From assembly GCF_051401765.1 (NCBI RefSeq), contig NW_027480506.1, positions 1,302,001 to 1,366,000 on the forward strand: DNA of 64,000 nucleotides, given 5' to 3'. The translations under genes and the position numbers were made by a program. This DNA is from Calliopsis andreniformis. Taxonomy: Eukaryota; Arthropoda; Insecta; Hymenoptera; Andrenidae. Each line of letters opens with the position of its first letter. Positions within the stretch are counted from its first letter, which is position 1. Under the pieces are notes generated by a model. That model did not search any database. It saw only the letters and a list, made by a program, of their open reading frames with translations, and had not been told where the DNA came from. Of the stretch, positions 1 through 10,460 are shown in pieces.

Positions 1-1506
1 GATTGTGAATGAGGGCTCAGGGCTGAGGATTGAGGTTTGAGTATAGAATCCTGAGAATTCAGGACATTCTATTGAGTATTGAGAATTGAGGATTGATGGT
101 TGAGTATTGAGGATTGAGGATTGAGGATTGAGTATTGAGTATTGAAGATTAAGGATTGATGATTGAGGATTGAGGATTGAGTATTGAGGATTGAGGACTG
201 AGGATTGAAGATTGGATATTCAGGATTGAGGATTGAGGATTGAGGATTGAGGATTGAGGATTGAGTATTGAGGATTGAAGATTGAGGATTGGGGAGTGAG
301 TGTTGAAGATTGTGGATTGAGGATTGCGTATTGAGGATTGAGGATTGAGGATTGAAGATTCAGTTTTAAGGATTGAAGATTGAGGATTGAGGATTGAGGA
401 TTGAGCATTGAAGACTGAGTGCTGAGGGTTGAGTGATGAGAATTGATGATTGTGGATAGAAGTTTGAAGATTGCAGATTGAGTATTGAGTATTGAGAACT
501 GTGAATGGAGGATATTCTATTGAGGATTGAGGATTGACAACTGATTGTTGATGACTGAGGGCTGAAGATTGAGGATTCAGAATTGCGGATTCAGAATTGA
601 GGTTCGAGGACTGAGGATTGAGGATTGAGGATTGAGAATTGAGGTTTGAGGATTGAGGATTGAGGATTGAAGATTGAGTATTCAGGATTGAGGATTGAGG
701 ATTGAGGATTGAGGATTGAGTGTTGTGGATTGAGGACGAGGACTGAGGGCTGAGTATTGATGTTTGAGGTCTGAGGATTGAGGATTGAGGATTGAGAATT
801 GAGGATTGAGGATTGAGGATTGAAGATTGAGGATTGGGTATTGAGGATTGAAGAATGAGGATTGAGGATTGAGGATTGAGGATTGAGGATTGAGCATTGA
901 AGATTGACGATTGAGGATTGAGAATTGAGGATTGAGGATTGAACATTGAGGACTGAGTGTTGAGGGTTGAGTAATGGGAATTGATGTTTGTGGATAGAGG
1001 TTTGAAGATTGCAGATTGAGTATTGAGTACTGAAAACTGTGAATTGAGGATATTCTATTGAGGATTGAGGATTGACAACTGATTGTTGAGGACTGAGGGC
1101 CGAAGATTGAGGATTCAGGATTGAGGATTCAGAATTGAGGTTTGAGAACTGAGGATTGAGGATTGAAGATTGAGTATTGAGGATTGAAGGTTGAGGATTG
1201 AGGATTGAGGATTGAGTATTGACGATGAGGTCTGAGGGTTGAGGATTGAGGTTTGAGGACTGAGGCCTGAGGATTGAGGATTGAGAACTGAGGATTCAGG
1301 ATTGAGGATTGAAGATTGAGGATTGGGTATTGAGGATTGAAGAATGAGTATTGAGGATTGAGGATTGAGTGTCGTGGATTGAGGACGAGGACTGAGGGTT
1401 GAGTATTGATGTCTGAGGTCTGAGGATTGAGGATTGAGTATTGAGAACTGAGGACTGAGGATTGAGGACTGAAGATTGAGGATTGAGGATTCAGGATTGA
1501 GGATTG

Positions 1507-2762
1507 AGGATGAGGGCTGAGGGCTGAGGATTGAGGTTTGAGGACGGAGGACTGAGGATTGAGAATTGAGGGTTGAGGATTGAGGATTGAAGATTGAGGA
1601 TTGGGTATTGAGGATTGAAGAATGATGATTGAGGATTGAGGATTGAGTATTGAGGATTGAAGATTGAGGATTGAGTGTTGAGGATTGAGGATTGAGGATT
1701 GATGATTTAGTATTGAGGATCGAAGATTGAGAATTGGGGATTGAGGATTGAGGATTGTGGACTGAAGATTGAGGATTGAGGATTGAGGATTGAGGATTGA
1801 GGATTGAGGATTGTGAATTGAGGTTTGAATATTGACGATCAAGGATTGAGGATTGAGTACTGAGGATTGAAGATTGAAGATTGAGGATTGACAGCTGACT
1901 GTTGAGGTCTGAGGTCTGAAGATTGAGGATTCAGGTTTGAGGATACAGGATTGAGGTTGGAGGACTGAGGATTGAGGATTGAGGATTGAGGATTGAGGAT
2001 TGAGGATTGAGTATTGAAGACTCAGCATTGAGGATTGAGGATGAGGCCTGAGGGTTGAGGATTGAGGATTGAGGATTGAGGACTGAGGATTGAGAATTGA
2101 GGATTGAGGATTGAAGAATGAGGATTGAGGATTGAAGATGAGGGCTGAGGGCTGAGGATTGAGGTTTGAGGACGGAGGACTGAGGATTGAGAATTGAGGG
2201 TTGAGGATTGAGGATTGAAGATTGAGGATTGGGTATTGAGGATTGAAGAATGATGATTGAGGATTGAGGATTGAGTATTGAGGATTGAAGATTGAGGATT
2301 GAGTGTTGAGGATTGAGGATTGAGGATTGATGATTATGTATTGAGGATCGAAGATTGAGAATTGGGGATTGAGGATTGAGGATTGTGGACTGAACATTGA
2401 GGATTGAGGATTGAGGATTGAGGATTGAGGATTGAGGATTGTGAATTGAGGTTTGAATATTGACGATCAAGGATTGAGGATTGAGTACTGAGGATTGAAG
2501 ATTGAGGATTGAGGATTGACAGCTGACTGTTGAGGTCTGAGGTCTGAAGATTGAGGATTCAGGTTTGAGGATACAGGATTGAGGTTTGAGGACTGAGGAT
2601 TGAGGATTGAGGATTGAGGATTGAGGATTGAGGATTGAGTATTGAAGACTCAGCATTGAGGATTGAGGATGAGGCCTGAGGGTTGAGGATTGAGGAATGA
2701 GGATTGAGGACTGAGGTTTGAGAATTGAGGATTGAGGATTGAAGAATGAGGATTGAGGATTG
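1507..2762 (+). repeat. Nested 628-bp tandem duplication inside HOR-L
   Basis: Two adjacent blocks, about 1507-2134 and 2135-2762, share a run of rare variants in the same order: GATGAGGGCTGAGGGCTG, GAGGACGGAGGACTG, GAATATTGACGATCAAGG, the GACAGCTGACTG form of the M core (1888 and 2516), GGATACAGG and GACTCAGCATTG. The repeat distance is 628 bp, which is 90 heptamers minus two, consistent with two 6-bp units per block. The same pair recurs in HOR-L copy 2 (about 11866-13121), so this duplication is older than the 10-kb duplication. Boundaries are approximate because both ends lie in ordinary heptamers. Confidence 0.85.
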
Positions 2763-2980
2763 AGGATTGAGGATTGACGATGAGGGCTGTGGGTTGAGGA
2801 TTGAGGTTTGAGGACTGAGGGCTGAGGATTTAGGATTGAGGATTGAGGATTGAGGATTGAGAATTGAGGATTGAGGATTGAGGATTGAGGATTGAAGATT
2901 GTGGGTTGGGTATTGAGGATTGAAGAATGAGGATTGAGGATTGAGGATTGAGGATTGAGGATTGAAGATTGAGGATTGGG

Positions 2981-3135
2981 GACTGAGTGTTGTGGGTTGA
3001 GTTGTGAGAATTGACGTTTGTGGATAGAGATTTGAAGATTGCAGATTGAGTATTGAATATTGAAAACTGTGAATTTATGATACTCTATTGAGGATTGAGG
3101 ATTGACAGCTGATTGTTGAGGTCTGGGGTCTGAAG
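2981..3135 (+). repeat. M core, subtype M5 (representative)
   Basis: This form has GACAGCTGATTGTTGAGG (3102) or GACAGCTGACTGTTGAGG (1888, 2516), then GTCTGGGGTCTGAAG or GTCTGAGGTCTGAAG and GGATACAGGATTG. Other copies are at 4190 and the HOR-L copy-2 partners at about 12247, 12875, 13461 and 14557. I saw it only in HOR-L. It creates the palindrome CAGCTG (also a PvuII site), absent from the other subtypes. Confidence 0.8.
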
Positions 3136-3559
3136 ACTGAGGATTCAGGATTGAGGATACAGGATTGAGGTTTGAGGACTGAGGATTGAGAATTGAGGAT
3201 TGAGGATTGAGGATTGAAGATTGAGGATTGGGTATAGAGGATTGAAGAATGAGGATTGAGGATTGAGGATTGAGGATTGAGGATTGAAGATTGAGTATTG
3301 AGCATTGAAGACTGACGATTGAGGATTCAGTATTGAGGATTGAGAATTGAGGATTGAACATTGAAGATTGAGTATTGATGATTGAAGTTTGAGGATTGAG
3401 GACTGAGGATTGAGGATTGAGGATTGAAGGTTGAGGATGACGGCTGAGGATTGATGATTGAGGATTGGAGATTGAGGATTGGGTATCGCGGATTGAACAT
3501 TGAGGATTGAGGATTGAGGATTGAGGATTAAGTATTGAGGACTGAAGATTGAGGATTGC

Positions 3560-3860
3560 GGATTGAGGATTGAGGATTGAGGATAAGGGCTGACTTTTGA
3601 GGATTGAGGTTTGAGGACGGAGGACTGAGGATGAGAATTGAGGATTCAGAATTGAGGTTTGAGGACTGAGGATTGAGGATTGAAGATTGAGTATTGAAGA
3701 TTGAAGATTGAGGATTGCGGATTGAGGATTGAGGATTGAGAATGAGGGCTGACTTTTGAGGATTGAGGTTTGAGGACGGAGGACTGAGGATTGAGGATTG
3801 AGAATTGAGGATTGAGGATTGAGGATTGAGGATTGAAGATTGTGGATTGGGTATTGAGGA
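3560..3860 (+). repeat. Local duplication of about 159 bp around a GGGCTGACTTTTGAGG motif
   Basis: The rare string GGGCTGACTTTTGAGG occurs at 3587 and 3746, 159 bp apart, each followed by GGTTTGAGGACGGAGGACTG. The first is preceded by GGATAA and the second by GAATGA. The pair is also present in HOR-L copy 2. I did not see this string elsewhere in the window, so it is a private tag of HOR-L. The length is within the range of one nucleosome repeat. Confidence 0.7.
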
Positions 3861-6800
3861 TTGAAGAATGAGGATTGAGTATTGAGGATTTAGGATTGAG
3901 TGTTGAGGATTGAAGATTGAGTATTGAGGGTTGAAGACTGACGATTGAGGATTGAGGATTGAGGATTGAGAATTGAGGATTGAGGATTGAATGTTGAGTA
4001 TAGAGAATTGAGGATTGAGGATTGAGGATTGAGGATTGAGGATTGAGGATTGGAGGTTGAGGATTGGGGACTGAGGGTTGAGGGTTTAGTTGTGAGATTT
4101 GACGTTTGTGGATAGAGATTTGAAGATTGCAGATTGAGTATTGAATATTGAAAACTGTGAATAGATGATATTCTATTGAGGATTGAGGATTGACAGCTGA
4201 TTGTTGAGGTCTGGGGTCTGAAGACTGACGATTCAGGATTGAGGATACAGGATTGAGGTTTGAGAACTCAGGATTGAGAATTGAGGATTGAGGATTGAGG
4301 ATTGAAGATTGAGGATTGGGTATAGAGAATTGAAGAATGAGGATTGAGGATTGAGGATTGAGGATTGAGGATTGAAGATTGAGTATTGAGGATTGAAGAC
4401 TGACGATTGAGGATTGAGGATTGAGGATTGAGGATTAAGATTTGAGAATTGAGGATTGAACATTCAAGATTGAGTATTGAGGATTGAAGTTTGAGGATTG
4501 AGGACTGAGGATTGAGGACTGAGGATTGAGGATTGAGGATTGAAGGTTGAGGATGAAGGCTGAGGATTGAGGTCTGAGGACTGATGACTGAGGATTGAGG
4601 ATTGAGAATTGAGGATTGAGGATTGAGGATTGAGGATTGAAGATTGAGTATTGGGGATTAAAGTTTGAGAATTTAGGATTGGGGATTGATGATTGAGGAT
4701 TGAAGATTGAGCATTGAAGATTGAGGATTGGGGACTGAGTGTTGAGGGTTGAGTGATGAGAATTGATGTTTGTGGATAGAGATTTGAAGATTGCAGACTG
4801 AGTATTGCGTATTGAAAACTCTGAACTGAGGATACTCTATTGAGGATTGAGGATTGACAACTGATTGTTGAGGACTGAGTGCTGAAGATTGAGGATTCAG
4901 GATTGAGGATTCAGGATTGTGGTTTTAGGACTGATGATTGAGTGTTGAGGTCTGAGGATTGAGGATTGAGGATTGAGAATTGAGGATTGAGGATTGAGGA
5001 TTGAAGATTGAGGATTGAGGATTGAGGATTGAGCATTGAGGATTGAAGATTGAGGATTGGGGACTGAGTGTTGAGGGTTGAGTGATGAGAATTGATGTTT
5101 GTGGATAGAGATTTGCATATTGCAGATTGAGTATTGAGTATTGAAAACTGTGAATTAGTGATATTCTATTGAGGAATGAGGATTTACAACTGATTGTTGA
5201 GGTCTGAGGTCCGAAGATTGAGGATTCAGGATTGAGGATACAGGATTGAGGTTTGAGGACTGAGGATTGAGGATGAGATGAGGATTGAGGATTGAGGATG
5301 GAGGATTGAGGATTGAAGATTGAGGATTGGGTATTGAGGATTGAAGAATGAGGAATGAGGATTGAGGATTGAGGATTGAAGATTGAGGATTGGGTATTGA
5401 GGATTGAAGAATGAGAATTGAGGATTGATTGAGGATTGAGGATTGAGGATTGAGGATTGAGGATAGAGGATTGAAGATTGAGGATTGCGTATTGAGGATT
5501 GAAGAATGAGGATTGAGGATTGAGGATTGAGGAATGAGGATCGAAGATTGAGTATAGAGGATTGAAGACTGACGATTGAGTATTGAGGATTGAGGATTGA
5601 ACATTGAGGACTGAGTGTTAAGGGATGAGTAATGGGAATTGTTGTCTGTGGATAGAGGTTTGAAGATTGCAGATTGAGTATTATGTATTGAAAACTGTGA
5701 ATTGAGGATATTCTATTGAGGATTGAGGATTGACAACTGATTGTTGAGGACTGAGGGCCGAAGATTGAGGATTCAGGATTGAGGGTTGTGGATTGAGGAC
5801 GAGGACTGAGGGCTGAGTATTGATGTTTGAGGTCTGAGGATTGAGGATTGAGGATTTAGAATCGAGGATTGAGGATTGAGGATTGAAGATTGAGGATTGG
5901 GTATTGAGGATTGAAGATTGAGGATTGGGGATTGAGGATTGAGGATTGAGGATTGAAGATTGAGGATGAGGGCTGAGGGTTGAGGATTGCGGTTTGAGGA
6001 CTGAGGGCTGAGGATTGAGGATTGAGGATTGAGGATGAGGGCTGAGGGTTGAGGATTGAGGTCTGAGGACTGAGGACTGAGGATTGAGGATTGAGAATTG
6101 AGGATTGAGGATTGAGGATTGAGAATTGAAGATTGAGTATTGGGGATTAAAGATTGAGAATTTAGGATTGGGGATTGATGATTGAGGATTGAAGATTGAG
6201 GATTGAAGATTGAGGATTGAAGATTGAGGATTGGGGACTGAGTGTTGAGGGTTGAGTGATGAGAATTGACGTTTGTGGATAGAGATTTGAAGATTGCAGA
6301 CTGAGTATTGCGTATTGAAAACTCTGAACTGAGGATATTCTATTGAGGATTGAGGATTGACAACTGATTGTTGAGGACTGAGTATTGAAGATTGAGGACT
6401 CAGGATTGAGGATTCAGGATTGTGGTTTTAGGACTGAGGATTGAGGGTTGAGATCTGAGGATTGAGGATTGAGGATTGAGAATTGAGGATTGAGGATTGA
6501 GGATTGAAGATTGAGGATTGGGTATTGAGGATTGAAGAATGAGGATTGAGGATTGAGGATTGAGGATTGAGCATTGAAGAAAGAGTATTGAGGATTGAAG
6601 ATTGAGGATTGGGGATTGAGGATTGAGGATTGAGGACTGAAGATTGAAGATTGAGGATGAGGGCTGAGGGTTGAGGATTGAGGTTTGAGGACTGAGGGCT
6701 GAGGATTGAGGATTGAGAGTTGAGGATTGAGGATTGAGGATTGAGGATTGTGAATGAGGGCTCAGGGTTGAGGATTGAGGTTTGAGTATAGAATCCTGAG

Positions 6801-7881
6801 AATTAAGGTTTTCTATTGAGTATTGAGAATTGAGGATTGACGGTTGAGTTTTGAGGATTGAGGATTGGGGATTGAGGATTGAGAATTGAGGATTGAGGAT
6901 TGATGATTGAGGATTGTGAATGAGGGCTCAGGGCTGAGGATTGAGGTTTGAGTATAGAATCCTGAGAATTCAGGATATTCTATTGAGTATTGAGAATTGA
7001 GGGTTGATGGTTGAGTATTGAGGATTGAGGATTGAGGATTGAGGATTGAGTATTGAAGATTGAGGATTGATGATTGAGGATTGAGGATTGAGGATTGAGG
7101 ATTGAGGATTGAAGATTGAGTTTTCAGGATTGAGGATTGAGGATTGACGATTGAGGATTGAGGATTGAGTATTGAGGATTGAAGATCGAGGATTGGGGAC
7201 TGAGTGTTGAAGATTGAGGATTGAGGATTGAGTATTGAGGATTGAGGATTGAGGATTGAAGATTCAGAATTGAGGATTGAAGATTGAGGATTGGGGATTG
7301 AGGATTGTGCATTGAGGACTGAGTGTTGAGGGTTGAGTGATGAGAATTGATGATTGTGGATAAATGTTTGAAGATTGCAGATTGAGTATTGAGTATTGAA
7401 AACTGTGAATTGAGGATATTCTATTGAGGATTGAGGATTGACAACTGATTGTTGATGACTGAGGGCTGAAGATTGAGGATTCAGGAATGCGGATTCAGAA
7501 TTGAGGTTCGAGGACTGAGGATTGAGGATTGAGGATTGAGAACTGAGGATTGAGGATTGAGGATTGAAGACTGAGGATTGGGTATTGAGGATTGAAGAAT
7601 GAGGATTGAGGATTGAGGATTGAGGATTGAGGATTGAAGATTGAGGATTGAGGATTGAGTGTTGTGGATTGAGGACGAGGACTGAGGGCTGAGTATTGAT
7701 GTTTGAGGTCTGAGGATTGAGGATTGAGGATTCAGAATTGAGGATTGAGGATTGAGGATTGAAGATTGAGGATTGGGTATTGAGGATTGAAGAATGAGGA
7801 TTGAGGATTGAGGATCGAAGATTGAGTATAGAGGATTGAAGATTGACGATTGAGTATTGAGGATTGAGGATTGAACATTGA

Positions 7882-8038
7882 GGACTGAGTGTTAAGGGAT
7901 GAGTAATGGGAATTGTTGTCTGTGGATAGAGGTTTGAAGATTGCAGATTGAGTATTATGTATTGAAAACTGTGAATTGAGGATATTCTATTGAGGATTGA
8001 GGATTGACAACTGATTGTTGAGGACTGAGGGCCGAAGA
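7882..8038 (+). repeat. M core, subtype M3 (representative)
   Basis: The diagnostic form is GTGTTAAGGGATGAG, TAATGGGAATTGTTG, TCTGTGGATAGAGG, TATTATGTATTG and a tail GACTGAGGGCCGAAG after the shared TTGACAACTGATTGTTGA. Copies occur near 5730, 8004, 16089, 18363, 27635, 31410, 37263 and 40585; the core at 1072 is intermediate, with the same tail but a different head. Presence in both HOR-L and HOR-R shows the subtypes existed before the two higher-order units separated. Confidence 0.82.
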
Positions 8039-9687
8039 TTGAGGATTCAGGATTGAGGCTTCAGAATTGAGGTTTGAGGACTGAGGATCGAGGATTGAAG
8101 GTTGAGTACTGAGGATTGAAGGTTGAGGATTGACGATTGAGGATTGAGGATTGAGGATGAGGGCTGAGGGCTGAGGATTGAGGTTTGAGGACTGAGGACT
8201 GAGGATTGAGGATTGAGAATTGAGGATTGAGGATTGAGGATTGAAGATTGAGGATTGGGGATTGAGGATTGAAGAATGAGGATTGAGGATTGAGGATTAA
8301 GGATTGTGGATTGAGGATTGTTGATTGAGGACTGAAGATTGAGTATTGTGGATTAAAGATTGAGAACTGAGGATTGAGAATTGATGATTGAGGATTGAAG
8401 ATTGAGGATTGGGGACTGAGTGTTGAGGGCTGAGTGATGAGAATTGATGTTTGTGGACAGAGATTTGAAGATTGCAGGTTGAATATTGAGTATTGAAAGG
8501 TGTGAATTGATGATATTCTATTGAGGATTGAGGATTGACAACTGATTGTTGAGGTCTCAGGTCTGAAGATTGAGGATTCAGGATAGAGGATTCAGGATTG
8601 AGGTTTGAGGACTGAGGATTGAGGATTGAGCATTGAGGATTGACCATCGAGGACTGAGGATTGAAGATTGAGGATTGAGGATTGAGGATGAGAGCTGAGG
8701 GTTGAGGATTGAGGTTTGAGGACTGAGGACTGAGGATCGAGGATTGAGAATTGAGGATTGAGGATTGAGGATTGAGGATTGAGGATTGAGGATTGAAGAT
8801 TGAGGATTGGGGACTGAGTGTTGAGGTTTGAGTGATGAGAATTGATGTTTGTGGATAGAGATTTGGAGATTGCAGACTGAGTATTGCGTATTGATAACTC
8901 TGAACTGAGGATATTCTATTGAGGATTGAGGATTGACAACCCATTGTTGAGGACTGAGCGCTGAAGGTTGAGGACTCAGGATTGGGGATTCAGGATTGTG
9001 GTTTGAGGACTGAGGATTGAGGATTGAGGATTGTGGATTGAGGATTGATTATTGAGGATTGCAGATTGAGGATTGGGTATTGAGGATTGAACATTGAGGT
9101 TTGAGGATTGAGGATTGAGCATTGAGGATTGAGGATTGAGGATTGAAGAATGAATATTGATGATTGAAGATTGAGTATTGAGGATTGAGGGTTGTGGATT
9201 GAGGACGAGGACTGAGGGCTGAGTATTGATGTTTGAGGTCTGAGGATTGAGGATTGAGGATTGAGAATCGAGGATTGAGGATTGAGGATTGAAAATTGAG
9301 GATTGGGTATTGAGGATTGAAGGATGAGGAATGAGGATTGAGGATTGAGGATTGATAATTGAAGAAAGAGTATTGAGGATTGAAGATTGAGGATTGGGGA
9401 TTGAGGATTGAGGATTGAGGATTGAAGATTGAGGATGAGGGCTGAGGGTTGAGGATTGCGGTTTGAGGACTGAGGGCTGAGGATTGAGGATTGAGGGTTG
9501 AGGATGAGGGCTGAGGGTTGAGGATTGTGGTCTGAGGACTGAGGACTGAGGATTGAGGATTGAGAATTGAGGATTGAGGATTGAGGATTGAGGATTGAAG
9601 ATTGAGTATTGGGGATTAAAGTTTGAGAATTTAGGATTGGGGATTGATGATTGAGGATTGAAGATTGAGCATTGAAGATTGAGGATT

Positions 9688-9848
9688 GGGGACTGAGTGT
9701 TGAGGGTTGAGTGATGAGAATTGATGTTTGTGGATAGAGATTTGAAGATTGCAGACTGAGTATTGCGTATTGAAAACTCTGAACTGAGGATACTCTATTG
9801 AGGATTGAGGATTGACAACTGATTGTTGAGGACTGAGTGCTGAAGATT
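9688..9848 (+). repeat. M core, subtype M1 (representative)
   Basis: This landmark of about 160 bp (23 heptamers) carries fixed substitutions but keeps the 7-bp rhythm. Diagnostic pieces in order are GTGATGAGAATTGATG, TTTGTGGATAGAG, GATTGCAGACTGAG, TATTGCGTATTG, AAAACTCTGAACTG, GGATA(T/C)TCTATTGAGG, TTGACAACTGATTGTTGA and GACTGAGTGCTGAAG. Further M1 copies have their TTGAC near 4854, 6357, 24110, 28325, 32052, 33250, 37953, 41234, 42470, 44697, 47342, 49850, 53775 and 56841, plus HOR-L copy-2 partners. The text TGGTTTTAGGACTG or TGGTTTGAGGACTG usually follows. Function unknown. Confidence 0.85.
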
Positions 9849-10196
9849 GAGGATTCAGGATTGAGCATTCAGGATTGTGGTTTTAGGACTGATGATTGAG
9901 TGTTGAGGTCTGAGGATTGAGGATTGAGGATTGAGAATTGAGGATTGAGGATTGAGGATTGAAGATTGAGGATTGGGTATTGAGGATTGAAGAATGTGGA
10001 TTGAGGATTGAGGATTGAGGATTGAGCATTGAAGAAAGAGTATTGAGGATTGAAGATTGAGGATTGGGGATTGAGGATTGAGGATTGAGGATTGAAGATT
10101 GAGGATGAGGGCTGAGGGTTGAGGATTGAGGTTTGAGGACTGAGGGCTGAGAATTGAGGATTGAGAGTTGAGGATTGAGGATTGAGGATTGAGGTT

Positions 10197-10460
10197 TGTG
10201 AATGAGGGCTCAGGGTTGAGGATTGAGGTTTGAGTATAGAATCCTGAGAATTAAGGTTTTCTATTGAGTATTGAGAATTGAGGATTGATGGTTGAGTATT
10301 GAGGATTGAGGATTGGGGATTGAGGATTGAGAATTGAGGATTGAGGGTTGAGGATTGAGGATTGTGAATGAGGGCTCAGGGCTGAGGATTGAGGTTTGAG
10401 TATAGAATCCTGAGAATTCAGGACATTCTATTGAGTATTGAGAATTGAGGATTGATGGTT
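10197..10460 (+). repeat. G-box pair (representative)
   Basis: A G box reads GTGAATGAGGGCTCAGGG, GGTTTGAGTATAGAATCC, TGAGAATTAAGG or TGAGAATTCAGG, then TTCTATTGAGTATTGAG and GATTGATGGTTGAG. It usually occurs as a pair, an AATTAAGG form followed 151-182 bp later by an AATTCAGG form. Pairs start near 6749/6915, 10199/10363, 17108/17274, 20557/20722, 24475/24643, 25275/25452, 28717/28868, 29786/29958, 32425/32590, 33636/33804, 38346/38497, 41627/41793, 42845/43012, 43942/44105, 45082/45249, 47728/47906, 50235/50402, 51267/51449, 57220/57396 and 58259/58440. Singles lie near 26427, 36057, 39378, 54162, 55457, 58748 and 63185. The AATTCAGG form contains an EcoRI site. Confidence 0.85.

Larger units (their letters stand above)
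1..10359 (+). repeat. Higher-order repeat HOR-L, copy 1 (10,359 bp)
   Basis: This is the first of two tandem units repeating at exactly 10,359 bp. The phase is arbitrary because the window opens inside the array. It carries 16 M cores (TTGAC at or near 534, 1072, 1888, 2516, 3102, 4190, 4854, 5184, 5730, 6357, 7438, 8004, 8535, 8933, 9812 with irregular spacing, plus neighbours of lower clarity), G boxes near 4, 6749, 6915 and 10199, and D boxes near 720, 1370, 5782, 7666 and 9189. Each landmark reappears 10,359 bp later in the same order. Copy 1 differs from copy 2 by scattered substitutions and three small length changes: GGATGA at about 3629 against two heptamers in copy 2, and 11-bp units at 5271-5281 and 5422-5432 against single heptamers. 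These cancel (-8, +4, +4), so total length is preserved. Identity looks above 99% by eye but was not computed. Confidence 0.95.

Noticed and set aside
20..70. TATA-like text in G boxes (GAGTATAGAATCC) as promoters
   Set aside because: It is a fixed heptamer variant repeated in nearly every G box, with no coding region or other promoter element nearby; nothing in the sequence supports transcription from it.
534..551. CENP-B box
   Set aside because: The M-core dyad has no resemblance to the CENP-B box core beyond being a conserved satellite motif; the C-poor strand lacks the needed CGGGA-type bases.
1931..3361. Long - strand reading frames (for example 476 codons here, 422 codons at 1129-2397, 375 codons at 60462-61589) as protein genes
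   Set aside because: All three - frames of the consensus are stop-free and give the same heptapeptide, so open frames arise automatically. They overlap each other in different frames, have no signal peptide or domain, show no promoter or splice context, and start and stop wherever a repeat variant happens to make CAT, CTA, TCA or TTA on the + strand.
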